Positions 1-8,045 are shown, counted from the first letter of the stretch. The stretch is 52,437 bases of DNA from HKST-UBA85 sp035654775 (GCA_035654775.1 DASRWB010000024.1:1-52437); one strand, 5' to 3'. The notes: generated by a model from the sequence alone, not told the origin. Numbers and translations: made by a program.

Positions 1-589
1 TTTCAAAATCCGGTAGTGTTTTAATGTTTTCTTCAACGGGATTTTCTAAAAAAGGTAAGTAGTAAATTAAATTATCGGGAACTTTGAATTTTTCTTTTAA
101 AAGCGCCATTTCTGCTTCTGAAATAATCAAGCTTAAGTCGCTTCTGTATATTGATGCTATTTCTCGTTTTGCATATTCGTTGAAAAGGTAAGTGTCGGCA
201 AAGGCCTGTTTTTCTAAGAAGGCTTTTTCTCTTGCTTTTCGCAAAAAGTGTAAATCTTCAGTATCCAGTATACGCAGGGCTTTGGGACAGTATTTAGCCA
301 CACGCCAGCCAAACTGTTCTTCGGTCATAAACCGATCAAAAAGTACTATGTCCGGATGTAGTTTTTGGATAAAATCATTAAAGGAAGCGTGATTTAATTC
401 AATTTGCACTTCGTCAATAGCAAGATCAGCTAACGGATAGGATGTTTTGGTTTTTTGAGCGGTTGTGGCAAAAGTAATCTGGTAACCATACGAGATAAAA
501 GTATCTATAAGCTGCAGCATTCTTCTTCCTGCTGCGGAGCTTTTTGGTTCCGGATAAACAAAGCCAATAATTAAAAGTGTTTTAGCCAA
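1..589 (-). CDS. Glycosyltransferase, N-terminal part (runs off the window)
   Basis: About 196 residues of the N-terminal half are visible; the 3' end lies outside the window. The likely start is a TTG at 587-589, giving MAKTLLIIGFVYPEPKSSAA, a Rossmann first strand followed by a sugar-acceptor-like loop with GRRM. This is the usual opening of GT-B glycosyltransferases acting on cell-surface glycans. Later segments (HPDIVLFDRFMTEEQFGW, RILDTEDLHFLRKAREK, LSLIISEAEMALLKEKF) fit the N-terminal GT-B domain of a Bacteroidetes family often annotated as glycosyltransferase. The gene starts 7 nt after the stop of the haem-binding-domain gene, so the two are probably co-transcribed. An ATG start at codon 24 would remove the first beta strand, which makes it less likely. 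The donor and acceptor sugars cannot be told from this fragment. Confidence 0.7.
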   Translation of the reverse strand, partial: MAKTLLIIGFVYPEPKSSAAGRRMLQLIDTFISYGYQITFATTAQKTKTSYPLADLAIDEVQIELNHASFNDFIQKLHPDIVLFDRFMTEEQFGWRVAKYCPKALRILDTEDLHFLRKAREKAFLEKQAFADTYLFNEYAKREIASIYRSDLSLIISEAEMALLKEKFKVPDNLIYYLPFLENPVEENIKTLPDFE

Positions 590-596
590 ATTTTTT

Positions 597-1070
597 TTAT
601 TCCGGTTTGGGTTCTAAGCTGTATTTAAACCGAACCTGTTTTGCCCAAGCTGTAATGGCTTCTATTTGGTCTTGATTTAGCTTTGCTTCGCGATGTGTCC
701 AAGTATAGGAAGCCAATGGCATTTCTTTTTTTTCTACCATTTCTATTATTTCTTCCATTTTGTGGTCTTTCTTTTTTACTGAATAATCGCTCCACTTTGA
801 AAGGTTTAAATGCTCGGTACCTTCTTTTACGTGATCTGCCAACCAATAATTTACCGGAGTAATACTGCTATACCAAGGATATCTGGTGTAGTTGCTGTGA
901 CAATCGTAACAACCCACTTTAAAAATTTGCTTTACGTCTTCCGGTGGTTTTGTGTCTGTCAAAAAAGCATCAATTGAAGCTAATTCTCCTTGGTTTTTTT
1001 CGGGTCCAAAAAACTGGGCTATTACCAGTACCACAAGGAATATCCAAAAGGTTTTTTTTAAGAGTTTCAT
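597..1070 (-). CDS. Haem-binding domain protein (Haem_bd type, CxxCH)
   Basis: This is a 157-residue protein with a hydrophobic N-terminal segment (residues 7-21) that should anchor or export it. A single c-type haem motif CYDCH lies at residues 54-58, followed by SNYTRYPWYSSITPVNYWLA, which is characteristic of the Bacteroidetes haem-binding domain family (Haem_bd). A later KKEMPLASYTWTH segment probably supplies the distal Met ligand. Only one haem site is present. The likely role is a periplasmic electron carrier or haem protein of unknown partner. It is the first gene of a two-gene minus-strand unit with the glycosyltransferase, and its start is only 36 bp from a divergently transcribed gene, so both promoters must be very compact. 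Confidence 0.85.
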   Translation of the reverse strand: MKLLKKTFWIFLVVLVIAQFFGPEKNQGELASIDAFLTDTKPPEDVKQIFKVGCYDCHSNYTRYPWYSSITPVNYWLADHVKEGTEHLNLSKWSDYSVKKKDHKMEEIIEMVEKKEMPLASYTWTHREAKLNQDQIEAITAWAKQVRFKYSLEPKPE

Positions 1071-1106
1071 TTTAGTTAATTTTAGATATTAAATGTACTA
1101 AAAATC

Positions 1107-1676
1107 TTGACAAGTAATACATTATTTGAAGCGTTAAATACGGTAACTCATTCTCGTGAAAGTAGACAATTTTTTGCCAATAAACTTCTGAATAAAAAAC
1201 ATCTTATTCCAAAAACACTGGATATTTTATTTCAAGTAGATGATGTGGTTTCCTGCCGCGCAGCTTGGGTTTTAGAATTTATGTGCAGAGAAAAACCGGA
1301 AGCTTTGTTTCCGTATTTGACTGATTTCACCCAAAACCTCAACAAAATTCACCTGGATGCTGCCGTCAGGCCCGTAGCCAAAATATGTGAATATCTTGCC
1401 GAAGCCTACTATGCTAAAGAATATGTATTACTTAAAAATAAAATAACCCCAAAACATATTGAGTGTATCGTGGAAGTTTGTTTTGATTACCTGATTAATG
1501 ATGAAAAAATTGCGCCAAAGGCCTATGCTATGAATACCTTATATTTGTTTGGCAAAGACATAGACTGGATTCATCCGGAGTTAAAACTTCTTATTGAACG
1601 AGATTACCAAATGCAAAGTTCAGGTTTTAAGGCAAGAGCCAGACAAATTTTAAAGAAAATTAAAGCTGCAAAATAG
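1107..1676 (+). CDS. Conserved HEAT-like helical protein of unknown function
   Basis: This 189-residue protein is predicted to be mostly alpha-helical, with repeated motifs (HLIPKTLDILFQVDD, SCRAAWVLEFMCREKP, LDAAVRPVAKICEYLAEAYY, APKAYAMNTLYLFGKDIDWI) that look like HEAT/ARM-type helical pairs. The start is a TTG; no in-frame ATG exists before residue 83, and a shorter protein would lose the first repeats. Homologues are, to my knowledge, common next to purB in Flavobacteriaceae and are sometimes mis-annotated as adenylosuccinate lyase. None of the lyase motifs are present, so I would not transfer that name. The 3' end overlaps the convergent DUF1028 gene by 17 nt. Cellular role unknown; no signal peptide. 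Confidence 0.75.
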   Translation: MTSNTLFEALNTVTHSRESRQFFANKLLNKKHLIPKTLDILFQVDDVVSCRAAWVLEFMCREKPEALFPYLTDFTQNLNKIHLDAAVRPVAKICEYLAEAYYAKEYVLLKNKITPKHIECIVEVCFDYLINDEKIAPKAYAMNTLYLFGKDIDWIHPELKLLIERDYQMQSSGFKARARQILKKIKAAK

Positions 1677-2646
1677 CTTTTACTTCTTCTTCGGAAACCA
1701 ACAGCAATTTGCTTTTTACTAAACGCCGGGTTAAAGCACGCCAATTATCATTTTTCTTAAAAATTGCTCTCAATATGGGTTTTGCTTTGTCTAACTGCTT
1801 GTTGTTTGCAAGATTTATGGCATACCAGTATTGCATTTCCATATTTTCAGGAAATAAGTTTTGTGCCTCTAAATACAACTCTTCTGCTTTTTTGGTGTTT
1901 CCGTGTTCCATGGCTAAATCTCCTTGGTTTATATAGTCGTAAGCCTTGTGTATATGAATTAGCCGCTCGAGCTCTTCAATAGGATTTTTGTGGTCTTCTA
2001 CACGCAAATCCATAACCGTATCTTGCCAACTATTTCCTGTGGCTGTTCCTTTCACTATTAAAATGGCTGCACTTTGTTTTCCTCTAATGTCTCCTTTTTC
2101 ATCTTCAGCAGCTTTTAGCGCGGCAAGCATTCGCTCGCTTAACGTTCCTTGTGTGCTTGTAAATGCATTAGCCATAGCGTTCCAAACGGTATTGTTTAAC
2201 ATCATATTAGCCTGAACCGAAAAGTTTTTTCCTTGCTGATGCCCGGATTCTTCAATACACAAACTTCCGGTATGAGTGGCTACTTCTCCTTTGGTATTTA
2301 AAAAAGCTACTTGACGGTACATTTCTCCTGCATCATTTGCCAATAGCGCTTGCAAAGCTTGTGTTGGAGACAAACCTTGCTCCATTAATGCCAAGCCTTT
2401 TGGACCATAACTTGGATTTACCAATGACTGTGTAGCGACTACACCAACACCGGCTTTTCCATAGGTCACTACACTCCCAACGCTAAACCAATGGCTTTGT
2501 ACAGCAACACCCATTTCGCCGGTTACAGAATCTCTGGCCACAATGGAATAGGTATGCACAAAAGGTTCGCTTTTTTTAAATCCTTGGGAAAAGATTGTGA
2601 AAGGGTAACTAAGTAAAAGAATCAAAAGTAATTTTGTTGCTTTCAT
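1660..2646 (-). CDS. Secreted DUF1028 protein with C-terminal TPR region
   Basis: The 328-residue protein begins with a signal peptide (MKATKLLLILLLSYPFTIFS). Residues about 30-220 match the DUF1028 family, an Ntn-hydrolase-like fold: HTYSIVARDSVTGEMGVAVQ, then GVGVVATQSLVNPSYGPKGL, a MLNNTVWNAMANAF segment, and the conserved DIRGKQSAAILIV. The remaining 100 residues hold a TPR-like pair (LAMEHGNTKKAEELYLEAQN, MQYWYAINLANNKQLDKAKP). Members of this family are predicted extracytoplasmic hydrolases of unknown substrate; the added TPR suggests protein binding. The gene is monocistronic, convergent with and overlapping the upstream-lying HEAT-like gene, and divergent from purB. Confidence 0.85.
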   Translation of the reverse strand: MKATKLLLILLLSYPFTIFSQGFKKSEPFVHTYSIVARDSVTGEMGVAVQSHWFSVGSVVTYGKAGVGVVATQSLVNPSYGPKGLALMEQGLSPTQALQALLANDAGEMYRQVAFLNTKGEVATHTGSLCIEESGHQQGKNFSVQANMMLNNTVWNAMANAFTSTQGTLSERMLAALKAAEDEKGDIRGKQSAAILIVKGTATGNSWQDTVMDLRVEDHKNPIEELERLIHIHKAYDYINQGDLAMEHGNTKKAEELYLEAQNLFPENMEMQYWYAINLANNKQLDKAKPILRAIFKKNDNWRALTRRLVKSKLLLVSEEEVKAILQL

Positions 2647-2742
2647 TATTTGGATATAATTGTTTCATTTTTAATTCCTATAAAGATACCTTTTTAATCC
2701 AAATTCTTCAAGAAACCGGTTTTTATCTTGAAGTTAAAGAGT

Positions 2743-2750
2743 TATCTTTG
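2743..2750 (+). promoter_or_regulatory. Bacteroidetes -7 promoter element for purB
   Basis: The sequence TATCTTTG matches the Bacteroidetes -7 consensus TAnnTTTG and is followed by CAG, a common context at flavobacterial start sites. It lies 21 nt before the purB ATG. No TTG is found at the usual 17-23 nt upstream spacing, so the -33 element is weak or absent. Confidence 0.5.
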
Positions 2751-2771
2751 CAGCTCCTAAACACCTTTAAG

Positions 2772-4115
2772 ATGTCAATAACTTCTCTTAATGCCATTTC
2801 ACCTATTGATGGCAGGTACCGAAATAAAGTTGAACCTTTGGCTGCTTATTTTTCTGAAGAAGCTCTTATAAAGTACCGCATTCAAGTTGAAATTGAATAT
2901 TTTATTGCCTTATGCGAATGGCCCTTACCTCAGCTTAAGGGTTTTGACACGGCTTTATTTTCGAAATTAAGAGAATTATACACCCGGTTTTCTTCAGCAG
3001 ATGCCGGTAGCATAAAAAACATCGAGAAAACAACAAACCACGATGTAAAAGCTGTAGAATATTTTATAAAAGAAAAATTTGATGTTTTAGGCATTTCTGC
3101 CTACAAAGAGTTTATTCATTTTGGGCTGACCTCTCAAGATATCAACAATACAGCCATACCATTGAGTATTAAGGAAGCCGTGAACAACGTATATGTTCCG
3201 CAATACCTGAATCTTATTGAAAATCTGGCTGGGCTGGCTCAGGAATGGAAGAATATACCTATGCTGGCAAGAACACATGGGCAACCTGCTTCTCCAACAA
3301 AACTAGGTAAAGAAATTGACGTTTTTGTCGTTAGGCTTAAAGAGCAGTTTAATTTACTTAACGATATACCCAGTGCGGCTAAATTTGGCGGTGCTACAGG
3401 CAATTTTAATGCCCATAAAGTAGCCTATCCTTCGATAGACTGGAAGGCTTTTGGTTCTAAATTTGTGCAAGAAAAATTGGGATTGCATCATTCCTTTCCT
3501 ACTACTCAAATTGAACATTATGACCACATGGCGGCCTTGTTTGACTGCCTGAAGCGAATGAATACAATCGTTATTGATTTAAATCGTGATTTATGGACCT
3601 ATGTGTCTATGGATTATTTTAAACAAAAAATAAAAGCCGGTGAAATAGGTAGCAGTGCCATGCCGCATAAAGTAAACCCTATTGATTTTGAAAACAGCGA
3701 AGGCAATCTGGGAATTGCCAATGCCTTGTTTGAACATTTAGCTGCAAAATTACCTATATCCAGACTGCAACGCGATTTAACTGACAGTACTGTTTTACGT
3801 AATGTTGGCGTACCTTTCGCTCATACCCTAATCGGTTTTGCAAGTACTTTAAAAGGGTTGAACAAACTCTTGCTGAATACCGAAAAAATTGCAAGCGATT
3901 TAGAGAACAACTGGGCCGTTGTAGCCGAAGCTATTCAAACTATTTTACGTCGCGAAGGTTACCCAAATCCATACGAAACTTTAAAAGGTCTTACCCGAAA
4001 AAACGAGAAAGTAACACAACAATCTATCGAAAATTTCATAGATACGCTAAAGGTAAGTGACTCTCTAAAAAAAGAATTAAAACAAATCACTCCAAGTAAC
4101 TATACAGGAATATAA
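2772..4115 (+). CDS. purB: Adenylosuccinate lyase
   Basis: This is the 447-residue enzyme that splits adenylosuccinate to AMP and SAICAR to AICAR in purine synthesis. The start chosen gives MSITSLNAISPIDGRYRNKV, the canonical N-terminus of the long (E. coli-like) PurB form. An upstream in-frame ATG at 2634 would add 46 unlike residues and overlap the divergent gene. Family landmarks are present: TTNHDVKAVEYFIKE, FGLTSQDINNTA, ARTHGQPASPTKLGKE, the Thr/Gln motif PTTQIEHYDH, and the fumarase/aspartase-superfamily signature GSSAMPHKVNPIDFEN carrying the catalytic serine. Length is normal. The stop codon overlaps the start of the following small membrane-protein gene (TAATG), indicating translational coupling. 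purL is also in the window but in a separate unit. Confidence 0.97.
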   Translation: MSITSLNAISPIDGRYRNKVEPLAAYFSEEALIKYRIQVEIEYFIALCEWPLPQLKGFDTALFSKLRELYTRFSSADAGSIKNIEKTTNHDVKAVEYFIKEKFDVLGISAYKEFIHFGLTSQDINNTAIPLSIKEAVNNVYVPQYLNLIENLAGLAQEWKNIPMLARTHGQPASPTKLGKEIDVFVVRLKEQFNLLNDIPSAAKFGGATGNFNAHKVAYPSIDWKAFGSKFVQEKLGLHHSFPTTQIEHYDHMAALFDCLKRMNTIVIDLNRDLWTYVSMDYFKQKIKAGEIGSSAMPHKVNPIDFENSEGNLGIANALFEHLAAKLPISRLQRDLTDSTVLRNVGVPFAHTLIGFASTLKGLNKLLLNTEKIASDLENNWAVVAEAIQTILRREGYPNPYETLKGLTRKNEKVTQQSIENFIDTLKVSDSLKKELKQITPSNYTGI

Positions 4116-4297
4116 TGTTAACCGATAAACAGTCATTATTATTATGCGCCTTTATCGTAATTGGTTTTGTAGTAGGTGGTATTTTTGATTTATTAGAAAC
4201 CTATCTTGTCACCGGAATTTTATCAGTTGCTTTTATACTGGTTTTGCTTAATATTGTTATTGCAAATCCATTTAAAGAAAAAGATCAAGACGAATAA
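4115..4297 (+). CDS. Small two-helix membrane protein coupled to purB
   Basis: A 60-residue protein whose ATG overlaps the purB stop by one base (TAATG). It has two hydrophobic segments (about residues 8-26 and 31-52) separated by a short DLLETYLVTG turn, and a charged tail NPFKEKDQDE, consistent with an inner-membrane hairpin protein. I recognise no family. The overlap and the strong terminator directly after it support a real gene co-expressed with purB. Function unknown. Confidence 0.7.
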   Translation: MLTDKQSLLLCAFIVIGFVVGGIFDLLETYLVTGILSVAFILVLLNIVIANPFKEKDQDE

Positions 4298-4327
4298 AAA
4301 AAGGCTTACCCAAGGGTAAGCCTTTTT
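4298..4327. terminator. Bidirectional intrinsic terminator
   Basis: A perfect hairpin with GGCTTACCC (4303-4311) pairing with GGGTAAGCC (4314-4322) and a 2-nt loop, flanked by A5+ on the left and T5 on the right. It sits between the purB unit and the convergent DUF4252 operon and can terminate both. Confidence 0.9.
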
Positions 4328-4343
4328 AACATTTAACTGTAAA

Positions 4344-4886
4344 TTACTTGTAAAAATTCATGATACTCTGAAGTTTAGACTCATCAAACTTTGCATTTTT
4401 CATAGCGTCTACAAGTGATATCATTTCTTCGGGCTTCATATTGTTCCCTAACACACGAACTACTCCAAAACCTACTTCGGCGTTGCTTCCCAAAATTACA
4501 AATTCGTCTGCGCTGTTGTCATCACCTATATATTTAACTAAAATTTTTGCCGATTTATCGTTAAACTCAATAAGGTCATTATACTTTTCGGCTTTAAGTA
4601 TGGTTTTTATTTTGGCGAGCTCTGTATTCATTTCCGTTGAAGCGCTATCCGTTACTTTATATCCCAAAAAGTTTAATCGTTTAACAGATTTAAACGCTTT
4701 CTTTTGGGTTTCTGTTAGTGTGCTTTCATCTATACCTACAATGCTTGGCGGAATATCTACAGACATAAAGTTTGAAGTTTCCTGATTATCTACATAGTAA
4801 GCTTGTAGGGTTTGTTCAGACTCGCAAGCATAAAATAAGGTGCTTACAAAAAGGATTCCTAAAATATATTGAACTGTTCGTTTCAT
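4344..4886 (-). CDS. DUF4252 lipoprotein, last gene of ECF operon
   Basis: This 180-residue protein carries a lipoprotein signal peptide ending in LFYAC (Cys21). The rest matches the DUF4252 family: SIVGIDESTLTETQKKAFKS, VKRLNFLGYKV, and the terminal LGNNMKPEEMISLVDAMKN. The fold and biochemical role of DUF4252 are not known to me. It is the fourth gene of a minus-strand operon led by an ECF sigma factor and its membrane regulator, and it follows a second, non-lipidated DUF4252 protein by 9 nt or so. The two paralogues are diverged and probably sit in the periplasm, where they could feed a signal back to the anti-sigma factor or be its regulated output. Confidence 0.85.
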   Translation of the reverse strand: MKRTVQYILGILFVSTLFYACESEQTLQAYYVDNQETSNFMSVDIPPSIVGIDESTLTETQKKAFKSVKRLNFLGYKVTDSASTEMNTELAKIKTILKAEKYNDLIEFNDKSAKILVKYIGDDNSADEFVILGSNAEVGFGVVRVLGNNMKPEEMISLVDAMKNAKFDESKLQSIMNFYK

Positions 4887-4895
4887 GATGATGAA

Positions 4896-5456
4896 TTAGT
4901 TTTTCTTGTCTAAATGTTCACCTGCCGGAATATTCATTTTGCTGGTAAGCTTAGATATTTGATTTAAATCTATATTCCCGGTAAGGGCAACAATAACAGT
5001 TTCAAAATCTCTTTTATTGCCATTTATATTAACGTCTGCATTTTTGGTAACGGCAGATAAACCGTCAACAAATACCAAAAGTTCTTCTACATGATCAGCA
5101 TCTTTTCCTTCTTTAATGTAGAATTTTACTACAACACCGTCATCCTTAACTTCCATAAGCTCTTCCAGTGAAGTTGCGCGTTTTTTCACCCAGCTTGCGA
5201 TATCTGTAGAAATGTCTTTACTACTGGTAATTATGGTTTTGAAACTGGATATACTATTTACCATATCCATATAGGCTTGGGTTTCAGGATCTTCTGTACT
5301 TACTTCAATTTTAGCAATCATTTGAAACATTTTGGGTTTAATGTTTACATAAGTTACATTCGTGTTATCGCTGTATTTTTCAAAAATATCTTGTGCAAAA
5401 GAACTTACTGGCAGTAACAGCAGTGCTACAATAAGTGGAAATATTTGTTTTTTCAT
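4896..5456 (-). CDS. DUF4252 periplasmic protein
   Basis: The chosen start gives 186 residues opening with a clean signal peptide, MKKQIFPLIVALLLLPVSSF ending near AQ. An in-frame ATG nine codons upstream (5483) would sit only 4 nt after the previous stop and is a possible alternative. The mature part resembles DUF4252: NVTYVNIKPKMFQMIAKI, KRATSLEELMEVKDDGVVVK, DHVEELLVFVDGLSAV, and a NIDLNQISKLTSKMNIPAGE tail. It is flanked by the anti-sigma gene upstream and the DUF4252 lipoprotein downstream in one tightly packed operon. The pairing of one soluble and one lipid-anchored DUF4252 protein suggests related but distinct roles in the cell envelope. Function not established. Confidence 0.85.
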   Translation of the reverse strand: MKKQIFPLIVALLLLPVSSFAQDIFEKYSDNTNVTYVNIKPKMFQMIAKIEVSTEDPETQAYMDMVNSISSFKTIITSSKDISTDIASWVKKRATSLEELMEVKDDGVVVKFYIKEGKDADHVEELLVFVDGLSAVTKNADVNINGNKRDFETVIVALTGNIDLNQISKLTSKMNIPAGEHLDKKN

Positions 5457-5487
5457 GGTGTATGTATTAATTGTTGTTTTCATGGTT

Positions 5488-5961
5488 TTACTTTTTAAAG
5501 ATTAAACGTGTTGAGTTTTCCAATTCATTCAGGTAGCCTATAGCCTCTGTTCCTTTATCTACATTGGTAAGGTAATCTAAGGAGGCTGTTCCCTTGTTGA
5601 ATTTTTCTGAAATTAATTCTAATGATTTTACCATCATTTCATAGTCTGCCTGGGCTTGAGCCTCGGTGTAATCTTGTTCTAAATGAATACCCGTGCCAAA
5701 ATAAAGACCAAACATAAGAACGGCTACGGCTGCGACAGAAATCCACTTGTAATTGAAATTGATTCTGGTTTTTAATGGAACGTCTTTGGTAAACTGCTCT
5801 TGTTCATTCTGCAAAAAATACGCAAACATAGGTTTATACACTTCCAAATGTGGCGCTACAGTTTCTTGAGAAAAATAGCTTTTTAACTGTTGCTCTTCTT
5901 GGATGGTTGTTTCTCCGTTTTCGTACTTTTCCAGTAACTTTTCTATATTATTTAATACCAT
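5488..5961 (-). CDS. Probable anti-sigma factor, single-pass membrane protein
   Basis: The 157-residue protein has a cytoplasmic N-terminal part of about 70 residues (MVLNNIEKLLEKYENGETTI, EEQQLKSYFSQE), a single transmembrane helix at about 73-89 (ISVAAVAVLMFGLYFG), and a short periplasmic domain. This layout, and the LLEKYENGETT/EEQQLKxYF opening, is typical of Bacteroidetes anti-sigma factors encoded with ECF sigma genes. Its start overlaps the end of the sigma gene by 14 nt, which ensures balanced synthesis. No zinc-binding HxxxCxxC motif is seen, so it is not a ZAS-type anti-sigma. Assignment rests on architecture and position. Confidence 0.8.
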   Translation of the reverse strand: MVLNNIEKLLEKYENGETTIQEEQQLKSYFSQETVAPHLEVYKPMFAYFLQNEQEQFTKDVPLKTRINFNYKWISVAAVAVLMFGLYFGTGIHLEQDYTEAQAQADYEMMVKSLELISEKFNKGTASLDYLTNVDKGTEAIGYLNELENSTRLIFKK

Positions 5962-6457
5962 AATTGTGTGTATTAGTTAATTTTTCTCTTATTGTTTTTC
6001 GGGCTCTGGATAAGGCTACCCTAATGGCTGTTGGGTTCATATCCAGCATTTTTCCTATCTCGTCAAAATCGTACTCTTCTATATCTCTGAGTTGAATGAT
6101 CATTTTTTGTTGTTCCGGCAATTCTTCAATAATTTTGGCTACCCAAGACACACTGTCATTCAATTCCATTTGTTTTTGAAGTGACGTGTTTTCGTCTTTG
6201 TAATTGCTGTGTACAATCTTCAAGTTTTGTGCCTGTTTAGATTTCAGTTTGTCTAAGCAGAAGTTTTTTGTCATGGTCATCGAAAATGCTTCTACATTTT
6301 TATATTGTACCATGTTTTTTTTATTACTCCAAAGCTTCAGTAATATCTCTTGTGTAGCATCTTCGGCTTCTTCTGTTGAAACCAGTAAGCGCTTTGCCAA
6401 GCGAAATACTTTATCTTTAAATGGCATTACTATGTTTAAAAATTCTGCCTGTGTCAT
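5948..6457 (-). CDS. ECF-family RNA polymerase sigma factor
   Basis: A 169-residue sigma-70 family protein with only regions 2 and 4. Region 2 (about residues 10-75) contains KVFRLAKRLLVSTEEAEDAT and QEILLKLWSNKKNM. Region 4 (about 112-160) contains LPEQQKMIIQLRDIEEYDFD and a helix-turn-helix IGKMLDMNPTAIRVALSRAR. It heads a four-gene minus-strand operon with a membrane anti-sigma factor and two DUF4252 proteins. The region upstream contains a GTAAC-N16-CGTC promoter of the kind read by ECF factors themselves, so autoregulation is likely. The inducing signal is unknown; the envelope location of the downstream products points to envelope stress or outer-surface sensing. Confidence 0.93.
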   Translation of the reverse strand: MTQAEFLNIVMPFKDKVFRLAKRLLVSTEEAEDATQEILLKLWSNKKNMVQYKNVEAFSMTMTKNFCLDKLKSKQAQNLKIVHSNYKDENTSLQKQMELNDSVSWVAKIIEELPEQQKMIIQLRDIEEYDFDEIGKMLDMNPTAIRVALSRARKTIREKLTNTHNYGIK

Positions 6458-6495
6458 TTGGTGGTTAGTTAACAGTTTTTGCTGTTTGGTATTAC

Positions 6496-6520
6496 GACGA
6501 ATGAGTTACACTTTTGTTAC
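6496..6520 (-). promoter_or_regulatory. ECF-type autoregulatory promoter
   Basis: Read on the minus strand, GTAAC (6516-6520) and CGTC (6496-6499) are separated by 16 nt, the classical spacing and composition of -35/-10 elements recognised by ECF sigma factors. It lies about 39 nt upstream of the sigma start. A second GTAAC occurs at 6505-6509. No TAnnTTTG element is evident here, so housekeeping transcription is not obvious. Confidence 0.65.
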
Positions 6521-6584
6521 AAAAAATTTTTATTCCAATTTTTTGTAATTAAATTTAACTGCTATTTAGACAAAAAAAATAAAA

Positions 6585-8024
6585 ATGAAAAAGATTTCAA
6601 CTCTATTTATTCTGCTTTTTTCTTGTGTGCTACTCACAAACTGTTTTGAGGATTTTGACGACAATCCGGTTTTCTCCTCTTTAGAAGTAAAAGATTTTGT
6701 ATGGAAAGGTTTAAACTTTGCCTACTTGTACAAAAGTGAAGTGCCCGATTTGGCTGACAATCGCTTTTCATCCAATGAAGAGTATGCACAATACCTAAAC
6801 AGTTTTGAAACTCCTGAGAGCTTATTCAATCACCTGAAACACGAACCCCAAACTGTTGACAGATTTAGCCGTATTTACAACGATTACATTCAGCTGGAAC
6901 AGCAACTAAGCGGTACTTTTGTGAGCAACGGTCTTGAAATTAATTTATATTATCACCCAAACAGCAACACTCAGGTTTTTGGTGCCATAACGCTGGTGCT
7001 TAACAACAGCGAAGCAGCAAATGCAGGACTTCAACGCGGACAGCTTTTTTCAGCAGTTGATGGTACGGCATTAACCGAAAGTAATTTTACCTCACTGCTT
7101 TCACAAAGTACGTATACGCTTCAATTAGCCACATACAACAGCCAGGGAACACCTGAAACCACTGATGACACTATAGATGTCACACCCGAAACCGTTACCC
7201 TATCCCGAGTTCCGTATAATGAAAACCCTATTCACAAAACCGAAATTATAACCCTATCCAACAATGAAAAATTAGGCTATTTGATGTACAATGGGTTTTA
7301 TGCTAATTACACCACTGAATTAAACAACGTATTTGCTGATTTTCAGGCAAATAACATCCAGCATTTGGTATTAGATTTAAGATACAACGGCGGCGGAAGC
7401 GTTAGTACGGCAACCTATTTGGCCAGTATGGTAACCGGACAATTTACGGGTCAAATTTTCACCAAAACTCTTTACAACGAAAACTTGTCCGGCAACAATT
7501 TTGATTATCTGTTTACAAATACCATAGAAAACGGACCAAGCATAAATAGCTTAAACCTTACCAAAGTATATGTAATTACTACAGCCGACAGAACTGCATC
7601 GGCGAGCGAATTGATTATTAACAGCCTTAAAGAATACATAACGGTTGTTCAGGTAGGCGAAGGTACAGTTGGAAAATCACAAGTTTCCAGAATCATTTAC
7701 GATGCACCGCAACCCTTTAGCCGAAATAATGCAAACCCCAATCATAGGTATGCTATGCTGCCTGTTGTTGGAATATCGGTTAATGTAAACGACGGTCAAG
7801 TTCCTTCAACAGGTATAAATCCGGCGCCTTCTTTTTTTATGGAAGAAAATGGTTTAAACTTAGGTATATTAGGTGATACAGAAGAACCTTTATTGGCCCG
7901 TGTAATTGAAGATATTGAAAATTCCGGCAGATTTTCAGTACCAAACAACAAACCGAATGCTACACATAAAATCTACCGAAATCTTGCTGAAATCAACCCC
8001 GAAAAGTTTTGGTTTACCGAGTAA
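6585..8024 (+). CDS. S41 family peptidase lipoprotein (C-terminal processing type)
   Basis: The 479-residue protein has a lipoprotein signal peptide with lipidated Cys20 (VLLTNC), so it is probably anchored in the envelope. A PDZ-like domain spans about residues 115-190 (FGAITLVLNNSEAANAGLQR, GQLFSAVDGTALTE). The peptidase core follows, with LVLDLRYNGGGSVSTATYLA and the serine/lysine dyad: Ser339 in TASASELIINS and Lys364 in GEGTVGKSQ, 25 residues apart as in E. coli Prc/Tsp. It should cleave periplasmic or surface proteins, probably near their C-termini. It is divergent from the ECF operon and convergent with the TonB receptor gene 21 bp away; the gap contains no strong terminator. Confidence 0.92.
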   Translation: MKKISTLFILLFSCVLLTNCFEDFDDNPVFSSLEVKDFVWKGLNFAYLYKSEVPDLADNRFSSNEEYAQYLNSFETPESLFNHLKHEPQTVDRFSRIYNDYIQLEQQLSGTFVSNGLEINLYYHPNSNTQVFGAITLVLNNSEAANAGLQRGQLFSAVDGTALTESNFTSLLSQSTYTLQLATYNSQGTPETTDDTIDVTPETVTLSRVPYNENPIHKTEIITLSNNEKLGYLMYNGFYANYTTELNNVFADFQANNIQHLVLDLRYNGGGSVSTATYLASMVTGQFTGQIFTKTLYNENLSGNNFDYLFTNTIENGPSINSLNLTKVYVITTADRTASASELIINSLKEYITVVQVGEGTVGKSQVSRIIYDAPQPFSRNNANPNHRYAMLPVVGISVNVNDGQVPSTGINPAPSFFMEENGLNLGILGDTEEPLLARVIEDIENSGRFSVPNNKPNATHKIYRNLAEINPEKFWFTE

Positions 8025-8045
8025 GTTTACCGTTTAAAAACCATT

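Noticed and set aside
1107..1676. Annotation of the HEAT-like gene as adenylosuccinate lyase
   Set aside because: No lyase motif is present; the name probably spread from the adjacent purB.
2634..2771. N-terminal extension of purB from the upstream in-frame ATG
   Set aside because: The 46 extra residues do not resemble PurB, overlap the divergent DUF1028 start, and contain the likely -7 promoter element; MSITSLNAISPIDGRY is the canonical start.
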